Assembly (NCBI GenBank): GCA_002435825.1
Contig: DIVL01000048.1
Location: 1-40,244 of the forward strand
Reading direction: 5' to 3'
DNA length: 40,244 bases
Source: Anaerolineaceae bacterium UBA6133
GTDB taxonomy: Bacteria; Chloroflexota; Anaerolineae; Anaerolineales; Anaerolineaceae
The notes below the pieces were generated by a model, which was given only the letters and a program-made list of their open reading frames with translations, was not told where the DNA came from and made no database searches. Below, piece by piece: positions 37,411-40,244 of the stretch. The stretch's first letter is position 1. Each line of letters begins with the position of its first letter. A program made the translations under genes and the position numbers.

Positions 37411-38855
37411 GCAATTACCCATTCGGCGTGGACATTAGCCGTTATCAATATAGCTCTGACGGCACAAAGAAGCCTGACTTTGACAAGATTAACGCAACTT
37501 GCGCCTTCGTTGCTGTAAGATCGGGTGTCTCGTGGGGGTACATCGATCCGTGGTTTCGCTATTCTTGGGAGCACCTTGACGTGCCACGGCTGGCATATCA
37601 TGTGTTGTATCCGGGTGAAATTGCCGCGAGACAGATGGGTCACTTCCTGAACATTGTCAAGCCGCAAGAACATGACAGACTCGCGCTTGATATGGAGCTG
37701 GATCATGGCTATTCAAAAGCGCGCATAACTAACACGTTGCTGGAGTGCCTTAATTATATCCTTGAAAAGACAGGACGCTATCCTGTAATTTACAGCCGCG
37801 CTTCGTGGATGAACCAATTCCTTGACGTGAGCCGCTTGCCCACGCTGGACTGGTGGCTTGCGGGCTATCTGAAACCGCGACCTTCACCGCTTTACACGCC
37901 AGAAGCGACACCGCCGCCTGCATTGCCAAAGGGCGTCACAAATTGGCTTATCCACCAGACGGGTGAGCGCGGCAATGGCGCTGCTCACGGGGTGGCATCC
38001 CACTATATTGACACCAATCGTTGGAACGGGACGGAAGACCAGATGCTCGCTTACTTTGGATTGCCGGAAGAATCACACGAAGTGTATTTGCCGATCATCA
38101 GCACGACTGAACCTGAACCAGAGCCTGAAAAACCTTTGTATAAGGCAGAAGTAAAAGAGATCGCTCCAGTGCGGTTGAAGGTTCGACCAGAGCCAGGCTC
38201 AAGCAAAGTTGTCAGATCGCTGGCAGCTGGCGACCAGGTGAACGTCTATGAGGAAAAAGACGACTGGGCGCGAATAGGGGTGAGAAAATGGTTCACAGCC
38301 CGCTACCTGCAAAAAATGGTCGAAAAAGACGATCGCAACCTGCTGCCAGTTCCTTTGTGGTCTCAACGGGATCCGCGCTGGGAATGGCTGAAAATGGGTC
38401 AAAGCGGCATCACAACCGGGCAGCAGGGTTGTTTGGTTACGGACACTTCGGCGTGTTTGTCATTATTGCTTGGCAGGAAAGTAACCCCCCTGGAATATGG
38501 ACAACTGTTGAACGCACGGGGCGGATACGCGCCTAATGAGGACGGCTCGCCATCCAACCGGATGTATTGGCAAATGCCGCCAAAGTATTATGGGACACCC
38601 CTCATCTGTTACAAAAGCTTTTCATCTGGCGGAGGATGGGAGAGCACAGTGCAGGGTTTGCTGGATCAGGGTTTGCCGGCAATGGGGCGGGTGGACATGC
38701 TTCCGGGCGCTGGTTATCAGCAGCACTGGGTGACGTTTTTGGGAAGGACTGGCAGCACCTGGTGGATCCATGATCCGTGGTATGGGATAGTGAGTGCATT
38801 GGGTGCGCGGTACGACAAGGTTTTTCATGTCTCCGCGTATGGGAAACCAAAGTAA
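37407..38855 (+). CDS. Endolysin: GH25 muramidase, SH3 domain and C39-like peptidase
   Basis: 482-aa modular lysin. Residues 4-215 are a GH25 lysozyme (GVDISRYQ with Asp9; LALDMELDHG with Asp95/Glu97) that cuts the glycan MurNAc-GlcNAc bond. A Pro/Glu linker (about 230-250) leads to an SH3b-type domain (about 250-305, VRLKVRPEPGSSKVVRSL). The C-terminal C39-like peptidase has Cys342 (QQGCLVTDTSA), His440 (QQHWVTFLG) and Asp456 (IHDPW). Two catalytic domains around a binding module would cut both glycan and peptide. AGAGG precedes ATG. Confidence 0.88.
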   Translation: MSNYPFGVDISRYQYSSDGTKKPDFDKINATCAFVAVRSGVSWGYIDPWFRYSWEHLDVPRLAYHVLYPGEIAARQMGHFLNIVKPQEHDRLALDMELDHGYSKARITNTLLECLNYILEKTGRYPVIYSRASWMNQFLDVSRLPTLDWWLAGYLKPRPSPLYTPEATPPPALPKGVTNWLIHQTGERGNGAAHGVASHYIDTNRWNGTEDQMLAYFGLPEESHEVYLPIISTTEPEPEPEKPLYKAEVKEIAPVRLKVRPEPGSSKVVRSLAAGDQVNVYEEKDDWARIGVRKWFTARYLQKMVEKDDRNLLPVPLWSQRDPRWEWLKMGQSGITTGQQGCLVTDTSACLSLLLGRKVTPLEYGQLLNARGGYAPNEDGSPSNRMYWQMPPKYYGTPLICYKSFSSGGGWESTVQGLLDQGLPAMGRVDMLPGAGYQQHWVTFLGRTGSTWWIHDPWYGIVSALGARYDKVFHVSAYGKPK

Positions 38856-38865
38856 TGGAGATTAA

Positions 38866-39090
38866 ATGAGTAAAAAAAACAAAATTATGATCTGCGAAAG
38901 CCAGGTTGCAGCGGTCTTTATGAGCCCAACCTCAACAAGTACTCGAGTAGGGCAGCTGTGGAGAGGGCAAGAGGTCACTGTCGTAAAAATGGACGGCGAC
39001 TGGGTAAGGATCAATCAGCCAGAAGGTTGGGTGATTAAGGGGCACCTGGAAGATGCCCCTGCTGAGAGTGAAACTCAGGGAAAGTCATAA
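38866..39090 (+). CDS. Small SH3-like protein (74 aa)
   Basis: A stand-alone bacterial SH3 domain (AAVFMSPTSTSTRVGQLWRGQEVTVVKMDGDWVRIN). GGAG lies upstream. It could assist the endolysin or bind host wall; no catalysis. Its end overlaps the convergent integrase by six bases. Confidence 0.65.
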   Translation: MSKKNKIMICESQVAAVFMSPTSTSTRVGQLWRGQEVTVVKMDGDWVRINQPEGWVIKGHLEDAPAESETQGKS

Positions 39091-40008
39091 TCCCCAATTG
39101 GTAACCGGACTGGCGCGGCGATGAGCTGCCTGGATATCCACCTGGGCAATTGACAGGTAACGCTTGACCATGTCCAGGGTGGAATGCCCAAGTATCCTTT
39201 GCAAAGTGTAGATATCACCACCATTGCGCAAATAATTAATTGCAAAGGTGTGTCTGAAACGATGGATGGTAGGGCCTTGGACACCAGCACGCTCACCCAG
39301 GCGATAGATCGACTTCAGGAAGTTGTCGCGATTGATATGCGTATCATTGACCGTGGCAAAGGCGGGTGAATTGATCAGCATGTCTGGGCGGGTTGAGAAG
39401 TAGGACCAGAGGGCTTGTGCGGTTCTGCTCGAGATCGGGATCTGGCGCTCTTTGCGCCCTTTCCCCATGACCATGATGTTCCGATTGCGCAGATCCACAT
39501 CTTTGATTTTGAGTCCACAATATTCACTAGCGCGGATCCCGGTATCAAGAAGCAGAAGCAGACTTGTTTTCAGACGTGGCCCTTCTGGAAAGTCAGTTGC
39601 CGTCTCACGCTGCCCCGGTAGCAGGTATGGCTTCCTTTTTTGGCAGCTGGCCAGCATAGCTTTGATATCTGCTTCAGAGTAAGGCACAATGGCGATTTCA
39701 TCTGCCCTGGGGGGCTGGTAGGTTTGGGGAATCTTCTCGTCTACCAGATTTTGTTGGAATGCCCAGGTCCAGAGAGCTGACAAACCGGTGTGGTAATTTC
39801 GCAGGGTCTTTTTCTTGAGATGCTGGTACTGGCTGATGAAGCCGGCAATGTGTTCGACATTGATGTCATTGATCAGAAGATCTTCCCCCAGAAAGCTCTG
39901 AAACTTACGGAAAGTGTTAAAGTAGTCCTGGAGTGTGTGGGGGGAAAGTTTGGGCTCTGCGAACAGAACATAGCCTTCAAGTGCTTGAGAAAGAGTTAGT
40001 TGTTTCAT
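39085..40008 (-). CDS. Phage integrase (tyrosine recombinase)
   Basis: 307-aa integrase that inserts the phage into the tRNA-Val 3' end. The core-binding domain is at about 1-105. The catalytic residues are Arg159 (DTGIRASE), Lys186 (GKGRKERQIP), His249 and Arg252 (HRFRH), His275 (LGHS) and Tyr284 (VKRYL), all present. A longer frame to a GTG at 40080 would begin inside the terminator stem; AGGAGG eight bases before ATG 40008 fixes the start. It lies 185 bp from attR, the usual place for the integrase. The phage is inserted so that the gene points into the prophage. Confidence 0.93.
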   Translation of the reverse strand: MKQLTLSQALEGYVLFAEPKLSPHTLQDYFNTFRKFQSFLGEDLLINDINVEHIAGFISQYQHLKKKTLRNYHTGLSALWTWAFQQNLVDEKIPQTYQPPRADEIAIVPYSEADIKAMLASCQKRKPYLLPGQRETATDFPEGPRLKTSLLLLLDTGIRASEYCGLKIKDVDLRNRNIMVMGKGRKERQIPISSRTAQALWSYFSTRPDMLINSPAFATVNDTHINRDNFLKSIYRLGERAGVQGPTIHRFRHTFAINYLRNGGDIYTLQRILGHSTLDMVKRYLSIAQVDIQAAHRRASPVTNWGL

Positions 40009-40064
40009 CCGTGCTGCCTCCTGAACAGCGATATATGGTTGGGATAACGCTGGTTTTGGTTTGG

Positions 40065-40100
40065 AATAAAAAAAGAACACCAGCTTTTTTTATACTGGTG
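40065..40100 (-). terminator. Phage-supplied terminator for tRNA-Val
   Basis: Six-base arms CACCAG (40078-40083) and CTGGTG (40095-40100) with an 11-base loop; on the minus strand it is followed by TTCTTTTTTTATT. It sits between the tRNA 3' end and the integrase start, so it can end tRNA transcripts and insulate the integrase from them. It replaces the host terminator left at attL. Confidence 0.75.
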
Positions 40101-40192
40101 CCCTTTCTGCTTTATCCGTGCTATACGGAACTGCTAATCCTTGCTATTCGATGCCGCTTTCGCTCGAATTTCCCTCGTTGAGGGTAATACAA

Positions 40193-40237
40193 TGGGCGCT
40201 AGAGGACTCGAACCTCCGAACCTCACGGATGTGAACC
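40193..40237. repeat. attR: 3' end of tRNA-Val
   Basis: Right-hand copy of the 45-bp att repeat, with A at 40206 against G at 9417. It continues beyond the repeat into the rest of the tRNA, so this copy is the one that keeps the tRNA intact. Confidence 0.9.
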
Positions 40238-40244
40238 GTGCGCT
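40193..40244 (-). tRNA. tRNA-Val (CAC), 3' part; 5' part lies past the window end
   Basis: On the minus strand the anticodon stem CACGG/CCGTG encloses the loop TTCACAT (anticodon CAC, valine). The variable region, the T-arm with TTCGAGT and the acceptor strand AGCGCCC with discriminator A follow. CCA is not encoded. The 5' half is outside the window, so completeness cannot be checked. Confidence 0.85.

Larger units (their letters stand above)
9404..40237. mobile_element. Integrated siphovirus-type prophage
   Basis: Bounded by 45-bp near-identical direct repeats (9404-9448 and 40193-40237, one mismatch) that are the 3' end of tRNA-Val. It contains repressor, Cro-like, replication, packaging, head, tail, lysis and integrase genes in standard phage order. 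Every structural gene expected of a long non-contractile-tailed phage can be named and none looks broken, so the element may be inducible. The integration unit is 30,789 bp. Confidence 0.93.

Noticed and set aside
40009..40080. GTG start of the attR integrase
   Set aside because: It lies in the tRNA terminator stem and U-run; ATG 40008 has AGGAGG at eight bases.

Overview
The window is a bacterial chromosome segment of about 40 kb in which a nearly complete tailed-phage prophage of about 30.8 kb (9404-40237) sits in the 3' end of a tRNA-Val(CAC) gene. Host genes occupy the left 9.4 kb: a membrane-anchored clostripain-type (C11) protease, an EamA transporter with a His-rich tail, a prohibitin/SPFH protein, a fosmidomycin-resistance-like MFS exporter, a formylglycine-generating-enzyme-like lipoprotein and a zinc-ribbon membrane protein. 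Together with the many REP/MITE-like inverted repeats between genes, these suggest a Chloroflexota (Anaerolineae-type) host. That is an inference from gene style; no marker gene in the window proves it.

Prophage left end (9404-12932): attL; a leftward lysogeny operon (S24 repressor plus a HIRAN protein); a divergent Cro-like gene with three 19-bp palindromic operators between them; two tiny membrane ORFs; a leftward membrane protein; and a first tyrosine recombinase. The early block (12986-17429) reads rightward. It holds a LexA-type HTH protein without a protease domain, a winged-helix protein, a lambda-O-like replication initiator that carries its own origin (three DnaA boxes, nine palindromic iterons and an AT-rich core), two proteins ending in beta-clamp-like motifs, a minimal Pol X/Pol beta enzyme, an ASCH protein and several small zinc or membrane proteins. 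A promoter followed closely by a strong terminator (17435-17552) opens the late region.

The late region (17587-39090) reads rightward with mostly overlapping genes: a three-gene membrane cassette, HNH nuclease, small and large terminase, HK97-type portal, ClpP-type prohead protease, a probable scaffold, a coat protein, head-tail connectors, tail terminator, major tail protein, tail assembly chaperone with a -1 frameshift extension (slippery CCCAAAT), tape measure, distal tail and tail-tip proteins, a tail appendage protein, a glycosyltransferase-methyltransferase fusion, a collagen-like fibre with an inserted carbohydrate-binding-like module, a GH25/SH3/C39-like endolysin and a small SH3 protein. 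This is a long, non-contractile (siphovirus) plan. The second, catalytically complete integrase lies leftward next to attR, and the phage supplies both the 3' end of tRNA-Val and a new terminator for it.

The most notable observations are the origin embedded in the initiator gene, whose iterons are read in two reading frames and so appear conserved as DNA; the hidden gpGT frameshift; the sugar-transfer/methylation enzyme placed directly before the Gln-rich collagen fibre; the symmetric repressor operators; and the attL/attR exchange that separates the tRNA from its original terminator.
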